This document shows, one piece after another, positions 18,801 through 27,680 of a DNA stretch of 55,866 nt. Origin of the DNA: Anaerolinea sp. (GTDB taxonomy: Bacteria; Chloroflexota; Anaerolineae; Anaerolineales; Anaerolineaceae). The position numbers and the translations under genes were made by a program. The stretch covers positions 1-55,866 of the forward strand of contig DYEC01000025.1 of NCBI GenBank assembly GCA_020725865.1, written 5' to 3'. Each line of letters starts with the position of its first letter. The first letter of the stretch is position 1. The notes beneath the pieces are model-generated. The model did not search any database, had not been told where the DNA came from, and worked only from the letters and a program-made list of their open reading frames with translations.

Positions 18801-19591
18801 GGAAAAGCAGACTCTGGTCATGGTTCTGGATTTTCATTGGAACGTTATATTTTGTTGTTCCCCTCCTGGCAACATTTGAATTTTCTCTGCGCGCCCGAAA
18901 AGGAACGCTCAGTTTTCTGGCTTATGAGCGCGTTTTCAAGGACCCGGCTTTCTGGAAATCCTTTGGTTTTTCGCTTGAACTGGCTGTATTCACTGTGATC
19001 ATAAGCGTCTTGTTAATTGTTCCAACCGCTTATTGGATACGGCTACGTTTACCCCAATTACGCGGCGCGGTTGAATTCATTACCATGTTACCATTTGTGA
19101 TCCCGGCAATTGTGCTGGTGTTTGGACTGATTCGCGTTTTCAGCGGTCCACCTCTCCCACTAACCGACACGTACTTTGGAACAACTGCCTTGCTGGTAGC
19201 AGGCTATGTAGTGCTGGCGTTGCCTTATATGTACCGCTCAATAGATATTGGACTGGCAGCAATCGACGTTCGTACACTTACCGAAGCTGCACAAAGCTTG
19301 GGAGCTGGCTGGGGAACTATACTTTTCAAAATCGTATTCCCCAATCTGCGCGTTGCCATTCTCAGCGGATCTTTCCTGACACTGGCGATTGTCATGGGAG
19401 AGTTCACGATGGCGAGTTTTCTGGTCGGCATTAAAGCTTTCGGCCCATATATGTCCCTAATTGGGCAAAACAAAACGTATGAGTCCTCCTCTTTGGCTAT
19501 CATCAGCTTCATCTTGACTTGGGCATTCATTGGTTTGATTCAACTCCTGACGCGTGGCCGTGCCGAAGGGCAAATGGCTGGCGCCCGCTAA
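18797..19591 (+). CDS. ABC importer permease 2
   Basis: A 264-residue permease with about six membrane segments and an EAA loop (LTEAAQSLGAGWGTILFKIVFPNL). Start ATG 18797 overlaps the upstream TGA as ATGA, with AAAGGTGG eight bases before it; a GTG four codons earlier is less likely. It is the PotC-like half of the permease pair, translationally coupled to the first. Confidence 0.88.
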   Translation: MRKSRLWSWFWIFIGTLYFVVPLLATFEFSLRARKGTLSFLAYERVFKDPAFWKSFGFSLELAVFTVIISVLLIVPTAYWIRLRLPQLRGAVEFITMLPFVIPAIVLVFGLIRVFSGPPLPLTDTYFGTTALLVAGYVVLALPYMYRSIDIGLAAIDVRTLTEAAQSLGAGWGTILFKIVFPNLRVAILSGSFLTLAIVMGEFTMASFLVGIKAFGPYMSLIGQNKTYESSSLAIISFILTWAFIGLIQLLTRGRAEGQMAGAR

Positions 19592-19614
19592 ATCCCCTGT
19601 TGGAAGAACCGCTC

Positions 19615-20685
19615 ATGAACTTTCTAACGCTAACCAATATTTCTAAAACATTTGGAAACACCGTTGCTGTAAAGGACTTTAATATTGTCGTTGAAAAGGG
19701 GGAATTCGTCTCTTTTCTGGGTCCAAGCGGCTGCGGCAAAACAACCACCTTGCGCATGATCGCCGGATTTGAACTTCCAACCACCGGTCAAATTGTATTA
19801 GATGGAGAAGATATCACATTTACGCCGCCAAACCGACGCAATGTCGGGATGGTTTTCCAGTCTTATGCATTATTCCCCAATCTCACTGTGGCGCAAAACA
19901 TTGGCTTCGGACTGCGAGTGCGCAAAATGCCAGTCCAAGAAATTGACCAGCGTGTGAAGGAGATGCTTTCACTGATTCATCTGCAACAATTCGGACATCG
20001 CTATCCTTATCAGCTGTCTGGTGGGCAACAGCAACGCGTAGCTCTGGCACGGGCGCTGGCGATCCGTCCGCGTGTTTTACTCCTGGATGAACCGCTCTCC
20101 GCTTTGGATGCCAAAATACGCGTTGAGCTTCGTTCTGAGATTCGCCGCATTCAACAGCAACTGGGCATCACCACGATCTATGTCACCCATGACCAGGAAG
20201 AAGCCCTTTCCCTTTCCGATCGTGTGGTCGTAATGAAAGATGGACTGATTGAGCAAATTGGAACACCATTTGAGATTTACAATTTTCCTCAGACACCTTT
20301 TGTCGCCTCATTTGTTGGCACTCTCAATGTGCTAAGAGCAAAAGTGCTAGATGCTGACAAAGGATTATTATCACTCGAGGGACAAACATTTTATTCATCT
20401 GAACCGCTCAAACAAGTCAGAAACGGTGATGTCGTCTCGGTTGCTGTACGCCCTGAAATTATCACGCTTGTGGGCGGTGGGGCCGAATTGAATCAGTTGA
20501 ATTGCAGAGTTGAAACGGTTACCTTCCTGGGTTCCATCGTTCGCATTCAAGTACGAATTGCAGAAACGATGTTATTCTTTGACACGTTCAACAACCCACA
20601 TCTTGTTCTCCCTCAAGTTGGCGCCCCAGTGACAATTTATTTCCCCCGCGAAGCTTGTTTGATTTTAGAACTAACGCGTGAATAA
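19615..20685 (+). CDS. ABC importer ATP-binding protein (PotA/FbpC-like)
   Basis: A 356-residue ATPase energising the two permeases. Walker A is GPSGCGKTT, signature [15 protein letters not shown], Walker B LLLDEPLSALD, H-loop VTHDQEEALSLSD. The C-terminal 115 residues form a TOBE-like regulatory domain. This architecture occurs in spermidine, ferric iron and aminoethylphosphonate importers. ATG 19615 is chosen because GGAAG precedes it by 9 bases and homology begins there; the frame is open further upstream into the permease gene. Last gene of the operon. Confidence 0.92.
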   Translation: MNFLTLTNISKTFGNTVAVKDFNIVVEKGEFVSFLGPSGCGKTTTLRMIAGFELPTTGQIVLDGEDITFTPPNRRNVGMVFQSYALFPNLTVAQNIGFGLRVRKMPVQEIDQRVKEMLSLIHLQQFGHRYPYQLSGGQQQRVALARALAIRPRVLLLDEPLSALDAKIRVELRSEIRRIQQQLGITTIYVTHDQEEALSLSDRVVVMKDGLIEQIGTPFEIYNFPQTPFVASFVGTLNVLRAKVLDADKGLLSLEGQTFYSSEPLKQVRNGDVVSVAVRPEIITLVGGGAELNQLNCRVETVTFLGSIVRIQVRIAETMLFFDTFNNPHLVLPQVGAPVTIYFPREACLILELTRE

Positions 20686-20722
20686 TTTTGCCTAAAAAAT
20701 AAGGAACGGATCAACACATTCG

Positions 20723-20758
20723 ATGATAATCCGGTTCAGGGTGTCGCCGGGTTATCGT
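20723..20758. terminator. bidirectional terminator between convergent operons
   Basis: A 10-bp stem with one wobble pair (GATAATCCGG at 20725-20734 with CCGGGTTATC at 20747-20756) lies between the stops of the ABC importer and eutL. U-runs are short, so efficiency is uncertain. Confidence 0.5.
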
Positions 20759-21417
20759 TATTTATAGTCTATGGGATTCCGGGCTACTTCCAGTACCATA
20801 TCTTGAAACGCCTGAGCAGCAGCCCTACAAGCCGATTGGTCGCCTGTTAAGATTGCACCCATGTAGTTGGTTTCTGAAGGCGGAGCGGTATATGAAACAA
20901 GACTTACCTCTGCTACCTTAAGTGCGGCATCCAACGCCAGCACTCCCTCCAGGGGCGGAGCAATCAAATAAGCGATTGGCGATCCTAACGGAATCCCGCA
21001 TAGCTTTGAAAGGTAGCTACCCGTCTGGGAAATCACATGAGGAAAGAAAGCAATACTCCCATCCTCGTTTGCCGAAAACCAGTGGGCTTGAGTTTCCATA
21101 TACCGACAAGCTGCCGCTAAACCCGCACTGACTTCTTGGGGGTCTGGTCCGGCTAGCATCGCAATAATCTCACCAGATAAGAGACCAGAAGAATGTCTGG
21201 CACCCGCATAAAACGAGTGAGCGTACACTACCTCAACATTCGCCATTTTAGTCGCTTCGTCAATGGAAACATACGTGGCATCGTCATTATCCGATGTGAG
21301 CAAACCTAAACTCCGCTGATCAGAATGCAGCCCCAATACCCGAGAGAGTTCAGAAGAAACATTTGGAATAATACGCACAGCCAGCGGTCTAGCAATAATC
21401 GGATCTAAAACTCCCAT
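20758..21417 (-). CDS. eutL: ethanolamine microcompartment shell protein EutL
   Basis: A 219-residue tandem BMC-domain shell protein, matching the family's usual length. Conserved stretches include the ARPLAVRIIPNV start, SLGLLTSDNDDATYVSIDEATK, the VVYAHSFYAGARHSSG pore-region segment, and PPSETNYMGAILTG plus the VLEVARNPI end. EutL trimers form gated pores in the ethanolamine microcompartment and bind ethanolamine in E. coli. The frame is open to 21486, but ATG 21417 has AAAGGAG seven bases upstream and matches the family start. Last gene of eutABCL; no other shell gene (EutM, EutN, EutS, EutK) is present in the window. Confidence 0.93.
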   Translation of the reverse strand: MGVLDPIIARPLAVRIIPNVSSELSRVLGLHSDQRSLGLLTSDNDDATYVSIDEATKMANVEVVYAHSFYAGARHSSGLLSGEIIAMLAGPDPQEVSAGLAAACRYMETQAHWFSANEDGSIAFFPHVISQTGSYLSKLCGIPLGSPIAYLIAPPLEGVLALDAALKVAEVSLVSYTAPPSETNYMGAILTGDQSACRAAAQAFQDMVLEVARNPIDYK

Positions 21418-21460
21418 GGGGAAACTCCTTTCACAAAGTTCATAACAGAGGTTGAACAGT

Positions 21461-22408
21461 TCATTCCTGCTTACCACCACCTTCAAAAATTTTGAGCTTT
21501 ACCCCCGAAGCCTGCAAGCGAATCATCTTCTGTGCCAGTTGCACTGCATATGCCCCTGCTTCAAGTGGATTTGTGCCACCCCCATCATAAATATTACAGA
21601 TCACATCACGTTCGGCATCTGTATGGCCAGCCTGCGGGTGATAGCCCATATAGACACTCATTGATTCAGCCCTGCCTAAACCCGGGCGTTCGCCGATTAA
21701 CAACATAACTACGTCTGGTTGCAGCAATTCACCCACGTCATTCATCACACCCACACGGCAGTACTTGATGAAAAACGGCACGCCAAACGACAATCCAGCC
21801 ATCTGACATCCGGATTGTATCACCGGTAATATCTTGCGAAGATTCGCTTCCACCGCTGCAGCGCTTAAACCATCTCCAACACACAATTGGATGTTTGGCT
21901 TCTGGGTACATCTCTGAAGAACAACTTGCCTGGCTTCATCACTCAACTGTCTACCTAAATCGGGTCTCAAGAGATATTCTTGTTTCCCTCCGGTTACTTT
22001 CGTCTGCACCACAAATAAACCTAATTCATTCAACAATGTCTCATCCACATCGCGCCAGAGAGCATCCTGTGTTACAGCTGCATCGCCTTGAAATAATAAC
22101 CAGCTCTTAGTGCGTGGACGGGGACCCGCCCGACCTACTCCAATGCGGGCAGGTGTGCTTGCCATCAACGCCAGTAATCCCTCAGCATCCTGTGCCTGGT
22201 CTATGCCCGGTTTGGCACGCTCTTCGGCTTTTGTCAAATCAGGCAGGTCAAGCTGTAGCTCAACATCCTTTTGAACTGCTCCACGCGGAGCAAATGCTGA
22301 AAAAACAACTTCACTAGATATCTGTCGGGGTTCAGCGGGAACAACACCTAAACCTGCAAGCTCCTTGAGCACAGCTTCAACCAATTCATCAAAATGATCT
22401 CCTTGCAT
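21461..22408 (-). CDS. eutC: ethanolamine ammonia-lyase small subunit
   Basis: A 315-residue small subunit of adenosylcobalamin-dependent ethanolamine ammonia-lyase, which splits ethanolamine into acetaldehyde and ammonia together with EutB. The conserved core is clear: ARIGVGRAGPRPRTKSWLLF, then LQLCVGDGLSA-type and LIGERPGLG segments and the C-terminal NIYDGGGTNP. A variable N-terminal region of about 60 residues precedes the catalytic core. A TTG five codons upstream (22423) is possible, but ATG 22408 has AAAAGG nearby. It follows eutB by about 40 bases. Confidence 0.94.
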   Translation of the reverse strand: MQGDHFDELVEAVLKELAGLGVVPAEPRQISSEVVFSAFAPRGAVQKDVELQLDLPDLTKAEERAKPGIDQAQDAEGLLALMASTPARIGVGRAGPRPRTKSWLLFQGDAAVTQDALWRDVDETLLNELGLFVVQTKVTGGKQEYLLRPDLGRQLSDEARQVVLQRCTQKPNIQLCVGDGLSAAAVEANLRKILPVIQSGCQMAGLSFGVPFFIKYCRVGVMNDVGELLQPDVVMLLIGERPGLGRAESMSVYMGYHPQAGHTDAERDVICNIYDGGGTNPLEAGAYAVQLAQKMIRLQASGVKLKIFEGGGKQE

Positions 22409-22449
22409 AATACCTTTTCCCAATTACCCATCCATAGCCGTTGATGTTA

Positions 22450-23817
22450 TCACTTCTTCAAGAAAAATGTAGGATCACCAGCTATCTCAGTTAAGCGGCC
22501 ATCGCGCATCAGACCAATACTTTCCAGCCAGGCTTCAAACTCCGGCACAGGTCGCAGACGGAACAGCTGACGCAGTGTCGCAGTATCATGATAAGACGTA
22601 GATTGATATGATAACATTGAATCATCCGCCAATGGAACACCCATAAAATAATTACATCCAGCGGCTGTTAAAAGTACAGCCAGATTCTCGCTGTTGTTTT
22701 GATCCGTTCGGGCATGATTGGTATAACATACATCACACCCCATTGAAATTCCCGTTAACTTTCCCATGAAATGATCTTCTAAACCAGCCCGGTTGATCTG
22801 GGCAGTATCATAAAGATATTCTGGACCAATAAAACCCACGACGGTATTCACTTGAAATGGGGAATATCGTTTTGCCAGACCGTAATTTCGCGCCTCGAGG
22901 GTAAGCTGGTCCCATCCATGATGTGCGTCTGCAGATAAGGCAGAACCCTGTCCAGTTTCAAAATACAGATAATTCGGTCCCTCAGGATAGCAATATTTTT
23001 TTGCCAATTCAAAAGCTTCATCCAGCATTCCCACCGATATACCAAAAGACTCATTCCCCTTTTGTGTTCCACAGATAGATTGAAATACCAGTCCAACCGG
23101 CGAACCGTTTTGGAGGCAGCGCATCTGAGTGGTCACATGTGCCAGTACACAGGTCTGTGTGGGAATTTCCCATGTTGTCACCACGTCATAAGCCATATCC
23201 AGAAGACGTGCGACAGAGTTATAGCTGTCGTCCACAGGATTAATGCCTATCACCGAATCCCCTGACCCGTATGAAAGCCCCTCATAAATTTCAGCCCGAA
23301 TCCCCTCTGGCGAATCCGTTGGATGATTGGGCTGGCAACGGCTGGCAAGTGTACCAGGCAATCCAATAGTATTATTACAATGTCGCACAACTCGTATTTT
23401 ACTCGCGGCATAAATTAAATCCATGTTGGACATCAGCTTGGTTACCGCAGCAATCATCTCAGCAGTGAGACCTTCAGAAATTCGCGCGATTGTTCCCGAA
23501 TCTGCAACATCTGAAAGCAGCCATTCACGCAGTTCCCCCACTGTCCAATCCTTAATTTCCTGATACACCGTCTCATTAACTGCATCTTGTATGACGCGAG
23601 TTACCTCATCCTGTTCGTAAGGGACAACTGGATTTTCGCGCAACACCCACAAAGGAACCTCTGCCAGCACAATTTTGGCTGCAACGCGTTCCGCTGTCGT
23701 TTCTGCTGCTACGCCAGCCAGATGATCACCAGACTTTTCTTCGTTGGCTTTGCCCATCAAGACGCGTAGATCAGGAAATTCATAAACTTTTCCAAAAAGA
23801 CTGGTGCGGAGAAGCAT
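22450..23817 (-). CDS. eutB: ethanolamine ammonia-lyase large subunit
   Basis: A 455-residue large subunit carrying the TIM-barrel active site and cobalamin-binding surface. Diagnostic stretches are the N-terminal VYEFPDLRVLMGKANEEKSGD, the GSGDSVIGINPVDDS loop and CYTNHARTDQNN near the C-terminus. The length equals that of the E. coli protein (about 453). GAGGTAAGAAT precedes the ATG. It lies between eutA and eutC in a tightly spaced operon. Confidence 0.96.
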   Translation of the reverse strand: MLLRTSLFGKVYEFPDLRVLMGKANEEKSGDHLAGVAAETTAERVAAKIVLAEVPLWVLRENPVVPYEQDEVTRVIQDAVNETVYQEIKDWTVGELREWLLSDVADSGTIARISEGLTAEMIAAVTKLMSNMDLIYAASKIRVVRHCNNTIGLPGTLASRCQPNHPTDSPEGIRAEIYEGLSYGSGDSVIGINPVDDSYNSVARLLDMAYDVVTTWEIPTQTCVLAHVTTQMRCLQNGSPVGLVFQSICGTQKGNESFGISVGMLDEAFELAKKYCYPEGPNYLYFETGQGSALSADAHHGWDQLTLEARNYGLAKRYSPFQVNTVVGFIGPEYLYDTAQINRAGLEDHFMGKLTGISMGCDVCYTNHARTDQNNSENLAVLLTAAGCNYFMGVPLADDSMLSYQSTSYHDTATLRQLFRLRPVPEFEAWLESIGLMRDGRLTEIAGDPTFFLKK

Positions 23818-23830
23818 ATTCTTACCTCAA

Positions 23831-25273
23831 TCAATGATAAAAAACCAGCGTCTTAACACTCAAGGGCACAACACGACCATCCATGATAGGAACACCGATG
23901 TCAATAAAATCACCTTCTTCCAGACCAACTTGGTCAATTACCAACAATGGGCGATCACTTACCAGACCGCGAACCGTCTGTCCAAGCGCTCGTGCATAAT
24001 CATGCTTGATTACTACAACCAGCGGAACTTCAGGCGGCAAATGGGCAGAAAACAAACCCAAACCCTTCGCAATTTGAACTAAAACAGAGTAGTCGAGCGA
24101 TTGCTCAAACTCCAATGCAATAGCAAACCGGTTGGCAGATAAGTGGACATCCCAGCGTTCCAGTGCGGACTGAATACTTGAAGCAATCTTTTCGGGAATA
24201 AAGTTCGTGTCATCCAACCCTAGTCGGATGACAGGGAGATTTTTTAAAGGCAAAATACCCTCCTCCGCCCAGATGGTAGAACCCGAAAGCGCAACCAGCT
24301 GAGAACTGGCACCCAGAACAGTTGCACGCATTGTTTCTGCCGGGCGTTCAATCCGATAGGTTCGCAACCGTTGATGAAGCCGCAAACTCTGACCCAACAG
24401 TGGACCTATATCATCATGAACTGTTACATCCGAAATGGAGTTTATGGGCACCGGATGATAAAAATAGTACCCTATTCCACCCGACAGCATCAGGAGCGTA
24501 CCTTGTCCGGAGATGGGAGATGGTGCCGTTAGGTATAGTTTTTGTGCCAGCGGAGAAGCAGTCCCTTCGATCAGTTCAATAGTTAAGTCCGCCATACAAT
24601 TCGTGAATCGCTCTAAATCCGCCATCTGCGGCTGGTCACCTATCTTGTAACGCAGCCCAAGATATTCAAGGATTACTTTCGCTGGTTGGGCAAGGTGTCG
24701 AATCTTACTAGAACCATGATCAATCTCTATGATACGCCCGCCATAATTCATTGCTGCAGCAGCGACCATATTACCCTGACGAAAGATGGCACTGTTAGCA
24801 CTACCACCACCAATATCAACGTTTGTCACGGTTGTAAAATGCTGGCGTGAATAAGCCGCAGCCCCTGAACCTCTGCCGGCAACCATGCTCTCCACATGAG
24901 GGCCGGCAACCGTGACCACAAAATCACCTGCCAGCCCAGATATGGCTTGTAAAATCTCATCCGCGTTTTTCTTCTTCGCCGTCTCTCCCGTAATAATTAC
25001 AGCTCCCGTTTCGACCTGCTGTGGAACAACCCCAGCACTTTCGTAAATTCCCCGCATCATGATCGCCAGACGGCTTGCATCAATGGTTTCAAAATCTATC
25101 AAGGGAGTAAAGAAGATTTGGCTCTCGTAAAGCACTTTTCGCTCTGTGATGTCAATGCGCGGTATCTGGCCACTACGCGCAACATCCATCAGCGTTAACT
25201 GACTGAAGACTACTTGTGTTGTTGTTGTACCAATATCCACCCCAACGCTGATAATATTCCGAGTTTGAGGCAC
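23831..25273 (-). CDS. eutA: ethanolamine ammonia-lyase reactivase EutA
   Basis: A 480-residue actin-like ATPase that removes damaged cobalamin from EutBC. The N-terminal phosphate loop VGVDIGTTTTQ and the second nucleotide loop VDIGGGSANSAIF are intact. The N-terminal region continues with the EutA-specific ITERKVLYESQIFFTPL. The GTG start at 25273 is supported by GGAG six bases before it. First gene of eutABCL. The 99 bases upstream contain an A/T-rich CATAAT box but no room for a cobalamin riboswitch. Confidence 0.93.
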   Translation of the reverse strand: MPQTRNIISVGVDIGTTTTQVVFSQLTLMDVARSGQIPRIDITERKVLYESQIFFTPLIDFETIDASRLAIMMRGIYESAGVVPQQVETGAVIITGETAKKKNADEILQAISGLAGDFVVTVAGPHVESMVAGRGSGAAAYSRQHFTTVTNVDIGGGSANSAIFRQGNMVAAAAMNYGGRIIEIDHGSSKIRHLAQPAKVILEYLGLRYKIGDQPQMADLERFTNCMADLTIELIEGTASPLAQKLYLTAPSPISGQGTLLMLSGGIGYYFYHPVPINSISDVTVHDDIGPLLGQSLRLHQRLRTYRIERPAETMRATVLGASSQLVALSGSTIWAEEGILPLKNLPVIRLGLDDTNFIPEKIASSIQSALERWDVHLSANRFAIALEFEQSLDYSVLVQIAKGLGLFSAHLPPEVPLVVVIKHDYARALGQTVRGLVSDRPLLVIDQVGLEEGDFIDIGVPIMDGRVVPLSVKTLVFYH

Positions 25274-25372
25274 TCGATTCTCCGCCTTCGATAATCTTTG
25301 TAATGATTATGCCATAAAAATCGAAATACTGCTAAAAAATTACCCCCTATAGATTTGGTTTGTGTAGATTTC

Positions 25373-25657
25373 CTAGCCACCCGTAATGAGTGACATCAAA
25401 ATTAGACGATCTCCATCTTTGGGACTTTCATCCATCACCATCGCAGGCGATGCCATATCATCATTGACAATAAACATATTTGAGCTTAAGAAAGTCTCGC
25501 CATCCCTGTCGATCAGCAATCCAATCAGATCAGGAAATTGCTGCCCCAGCAGTTTGACGATCTCACGATAAGTGGTTCCTTCTGGCAACTCCAGGCAGAT
25601 TACCTTCTGGTTGGTTACCGCTCGCGCAAAACCGGTAAATTCGACCTCAACTTTCAT
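25373..25657 (-). CDS. MoaD/ThiS-like ubiquitin-fold protein
   Basis: A 94-residue beta-grasp protein ending in the diagnostic Gly-Gly (LILMSLITGG), which in MoaD/ThiS is adenylated and thiocarboxylated to carry sulfur. The MKVEVEFTGFAR start and the LPEGTTYREIVKLL segment fit this family. It could serve molybdenum cofactor synthesis for the two Mo hydroxylases in the window, or another sulfur-transfer route; no MoaE or ThiF partner is visible. AAGGAA precedes the ATG. It reads in the eut direction 99 bases before eutA and is divergent from the DUF2877 gene. Confidence 0.8.
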   Translation of the reverse strand: MKVEVEFTGFARAVTNQKVICLELPEGTTYREIVKLLGQQFPDLIGLLIDRDGETFLSSNMFIVNDDMASPAMVMDESPKDGDRLILMSLITGG

Positions 25658-25733
25658 AACTATTCCTTACTTACACTTATAATATTACAATTGGATAACA
25701 TCATGCAAGATTTTACCTGAGATACAAATTCCT

Positions 25734-26645
25734 ATGGGTGATTCTTACAACCTAACGCTTGTAACACGTATCAAAGCGCTTTCAGTTGGCAAAAGGGCAG
25801 CCGAAATAATACCTGTAGCCGAAAAACGCACAGTTATTGGTGTCACCTCACAAGGGGTTTTTCTTCTGGCTAATGGCGACGTTTTTTTTATATCCTTCGG
25901 ATCCTACCGCGGACCTCTGACTATCAGCCTTGGTCAGACAATTGAGGAATTTCAGCGGCTCCCAATCGGCGCAGAAGCAAAATTCCAGTCCGGTGAACTC
26001 ATTTTTCCCAACACCAAAACACGAATCCTATGGGATGTGAGTAAAATCTGGAATCCCCCTCCGGCTGCTACATTTATCGCCCCTCCCAAACAGCGCCGGA
26101 CAACTCTTCAAGAACTGGCTGCTGGTGTCTTGCAAAACAAGCAGGGCGAACAGGGTTTTACGCCTTTTTTGGAAATCCTATTGAACGGTAGAGAAGCAGA
26201 ACAACTGTCAGACGAGTTAAAATCCATCTGGCATTACATTCCTACAATTCAAAAAGCTTTGGCTAAAAAAAAGATTGCGGAAATTGTATCCAGCCTTTTG
26301 CCGCTGATGGGATTGGGACGCGGCCTAACACCCTCTGGTGATGACTTAATTGCCGGTATCCTTCTGACACTCAACCGCTACCCCAAACATGTTTGCCCTG
26401 CCCTCCCGCGTCAGGAATTAAATTTAGCCTTGATCCAGAATGCCCGGCAAAAAACCACCCGTCTCAGCACGAATATTATCGAGCAGGCTGCTGGCGGAAT
26501 TGCTGACGAAAGGTTACTCAAAGCCCTGGATTGTATCATGACAGGTAAAAGCACAATTCAAACCAGCGTTTATGAGATCTGTCACCTTGGACACTCTTCC
26601 GGGGTAGATACACTGACAGGTATTGCTATTGCCCTGACCTGTTAA
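25734..26645 (+). CDS. DUF2877 protein, AllH/YlbF-like carbamoyltransferase subunit
   Basis: A 303-residue member of DUF2877. The central GLGRGLTPSGDDLIAG signature and the C-terminal GHSSGVDTLTGIAIAL are characteristic. The E. coli homologue YlbF (AllH) acts with FdrA (AllF) and YlbE (AllG) as oxamate carbamoyltransferase in allantoin breakdown. Here the other two partners lie 1.2 and 3 kb downstream on the same strand, separated by one gene and a terminator. No clear ribosome site precedes the ATG. It is divergent from the MoaD-like gene across 76 bases. Function in this organism is inferred from the co-located partners. Confidence 0.85.
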   Translation: MGDSYNLTLVTRIKALSVGKRAAEIIPVAEKRTVIGVTSQGVFLLANGDVFFISFGSYRGPLTISLGQTIEEFQRLPIGAEAKFQSGELIFPNTKTRILWDVSKIWNPPPAATFIAPPKQRRTTLQELAAGVLQNKQGEQGFTPFLEILLNGREAEQLSDELKSIWHYIPTIQKALAKKKIAEIVSSLLPLMGLGRGLTPSGDDLIAGILLTLNRYPKHVCPALPRQELNLALIQNARQKTTRLSTNIIEQAAGGIADERLLKALDCIMTGKSTIQTSVYEICHLGHSSGVDTLTGIAIALTC

Positions 26646-26650
26646 CTTTT

Positions 26651-26664
26651 ATTACACATGATAA
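26651..26664 (+). promoter_or_regulatory. 14-bp shared regulatory block, copy 1
   Basis: ATTACACATGATAA occurs here and, in exact reverse complement, at 27638-27651 upstream of fdrA. Both copies lie 30 to 60 bases before a similar promoter, so they are probably sites for one regulator. Confidence 0.55.
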
Positions 26665-26721
26665 TTGCCATATTCTGAAGGTTACATTCTTCCCAAGCGC
26701 GTGAAGTTGTCTGATAACTTG

Positions 26722-26751
26722 TTGACATAGCTGACTTTTGGATGCTATACT
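26722..26751 (+). promoter_or_regulatory. promoter of the first GNAT-like gene
   Basis: TTGACA at 26722-26727, an 18-bp spacer and TATACT at 26746-26751, preceded by TGC as an extended -10. Transcription should begin near 26758, giving a leader of about 45 bases before the ATG. Confidence 0.7.
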
Positions 26752-26802
26752 CAAAATATCCTGATTTTTGGCAACATTCTTATCAGAAGAAAGGAATAAC
26801 TT

Positions 26803-27528
26803 ATGAGAATAGAACCCCCAACCCCAGTATCTTTTGAGGAAATTAAGGTTAATGTTCGTGAGATTGAAGCTCTACTGCAAGCCCCCCCCATGAAATTGCC
26901 ACCTTGGCCCGAAGCCCAGATCACGCTTAAAGATGGACGCGTCCTGTATATTCGCTCCCTCCAAGAAAGCGACATTCCTCTAATGCTTGGCTATCTAGAA
27001 AAGGTCATGAAAGTCGAGAAGGACTTTTATGATATTGTTGGCGTCCGTGTGTATGGAGAAATCCTTGCTATGGTGCGCAAACGCATCAAAGACCCCTTCG
27101 CGATGGTCGGTTTAGTTGAAGGTGAGGTCGTTGGTTTTGCCAATGGACGGGTCTGGAACAAAGACATTGCAATCAGCTTGCATACCATGGCTTTCTCCCG
27201 CCGGGCGCGCGTCGGTTGGCCGATGTACTACGCGAAAACCTACTATGCGCTTGAAATCCTTGGCTGTAAAGAATGGTGGTCAACCTTTGAAAGCTACAGC
27301 GGCTGGCGTATGGCAGGATTGGAAATGGCTCAACCCACCAAGCCCTGGCCTGAATATCAGCATGAACTGGGCGGCGCCCGCGTTTACTACCTTACTAAAG
27401 AAATGTGGGATGCGGGTGTCAAAGATTACTGTAAGCAGATGATCGGAGAAGACCTGAACTTCAACGTCTCCGACGAGATCCGCAAAGCCAACGCAGTCTT
27501 CCGAGTCCCTGAGACGGTTGAACTCTAA
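26803..27528 (+). CDS. GNAT-like protein of unknown function, copy 1
   Basis: A 241-residue soluble protein without membrane segments. The middle (about 45-185) resembles a GNAT acyltransferase fold: a DGRVLYIRSLQESDIPLML opening strand/helix, a MVGLVEGEVVGFANGR strand pair and a following YYAKTYYALEILG helix. I see no clear acetyl-CoA pyrophosphate loop (Q/R-x-x-G-x-G/A), so catalytic activity is unproven. A gapless paralogue, more than half identical, is at 49594-50319. The first 40 residues are Pro-rich. AAAGGAA precedes the ATG. It has its own promoter and terminator. Confidence 0.65.
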   Translation: MRIEPPTPVSFEEIKVNVREIEALLQAPPMKLPPWPEAQITLKDGRVLYIRSLQESDIPLMLGYLEKVMKVEKDFYDIVGVRVYGEILAMVRKRIKDPFAMVGLVEGEVVGFANGRVWNKDIAISLHTMAFSRRARVGWPMYYAKTYYALEILGCKEWWSTFESYSGWRMAGLEMAQPTKPWPEYQHELGGARVYYLTKEMWDAGVKDYCKQMIGEDLNFNVSDEIRKANAVFRVPETVEL

Positions 27529-27557
27529 ACCAAGCAGAGTGAGAATATGCGGAAAAA

Positions 27558-27609
27558 CATCCCTTGATCCATCACCCAATTAACATACAGCATCAAGGGA
27601 TGTTTTTAT
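27558..27609 (+). terminator. terminator after the first GNAT-like gene
   Basis: An 11-bp perfect stem (27558-27568 with 27592-27602), a 23-base loop and a T-rich tail. It separates this gene from the fdrA operon. The bases that follow up to 27864 hold only the operator and promoter described below. Confidence 0.82.
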
Positions 27610-27628
27610 TATTAAAAAATTGCGGACT

Positions 27629-27661
27629 TGTATGACTTTATCATGTGTAATATGTCATACA
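27629..27661 (+). promoter_or_regulatory. inverted-repeat operator upstream of fdrA
   Basis: An 8-bp inverted repeat (TGTATGAC at 27629-27636, GTCATACA at 27654-27661) surrounds the second copy of the 14-bp shared block (27638-27651, reverse orientation to copy 1). Its centre lies about 70 bases before the predicted transcription start, a usual place for an activator. Confidence 0.6.
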
Positions 27662-27680
27662 GGTTACTGTCAAAGGTAAG

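Noticed and set aside
25274-25372. Cobalamin riboswitch before the B12-dependent eut operon
   Set aside because: The gap is only 99 bases and shows no B12-box or the needed long structure.
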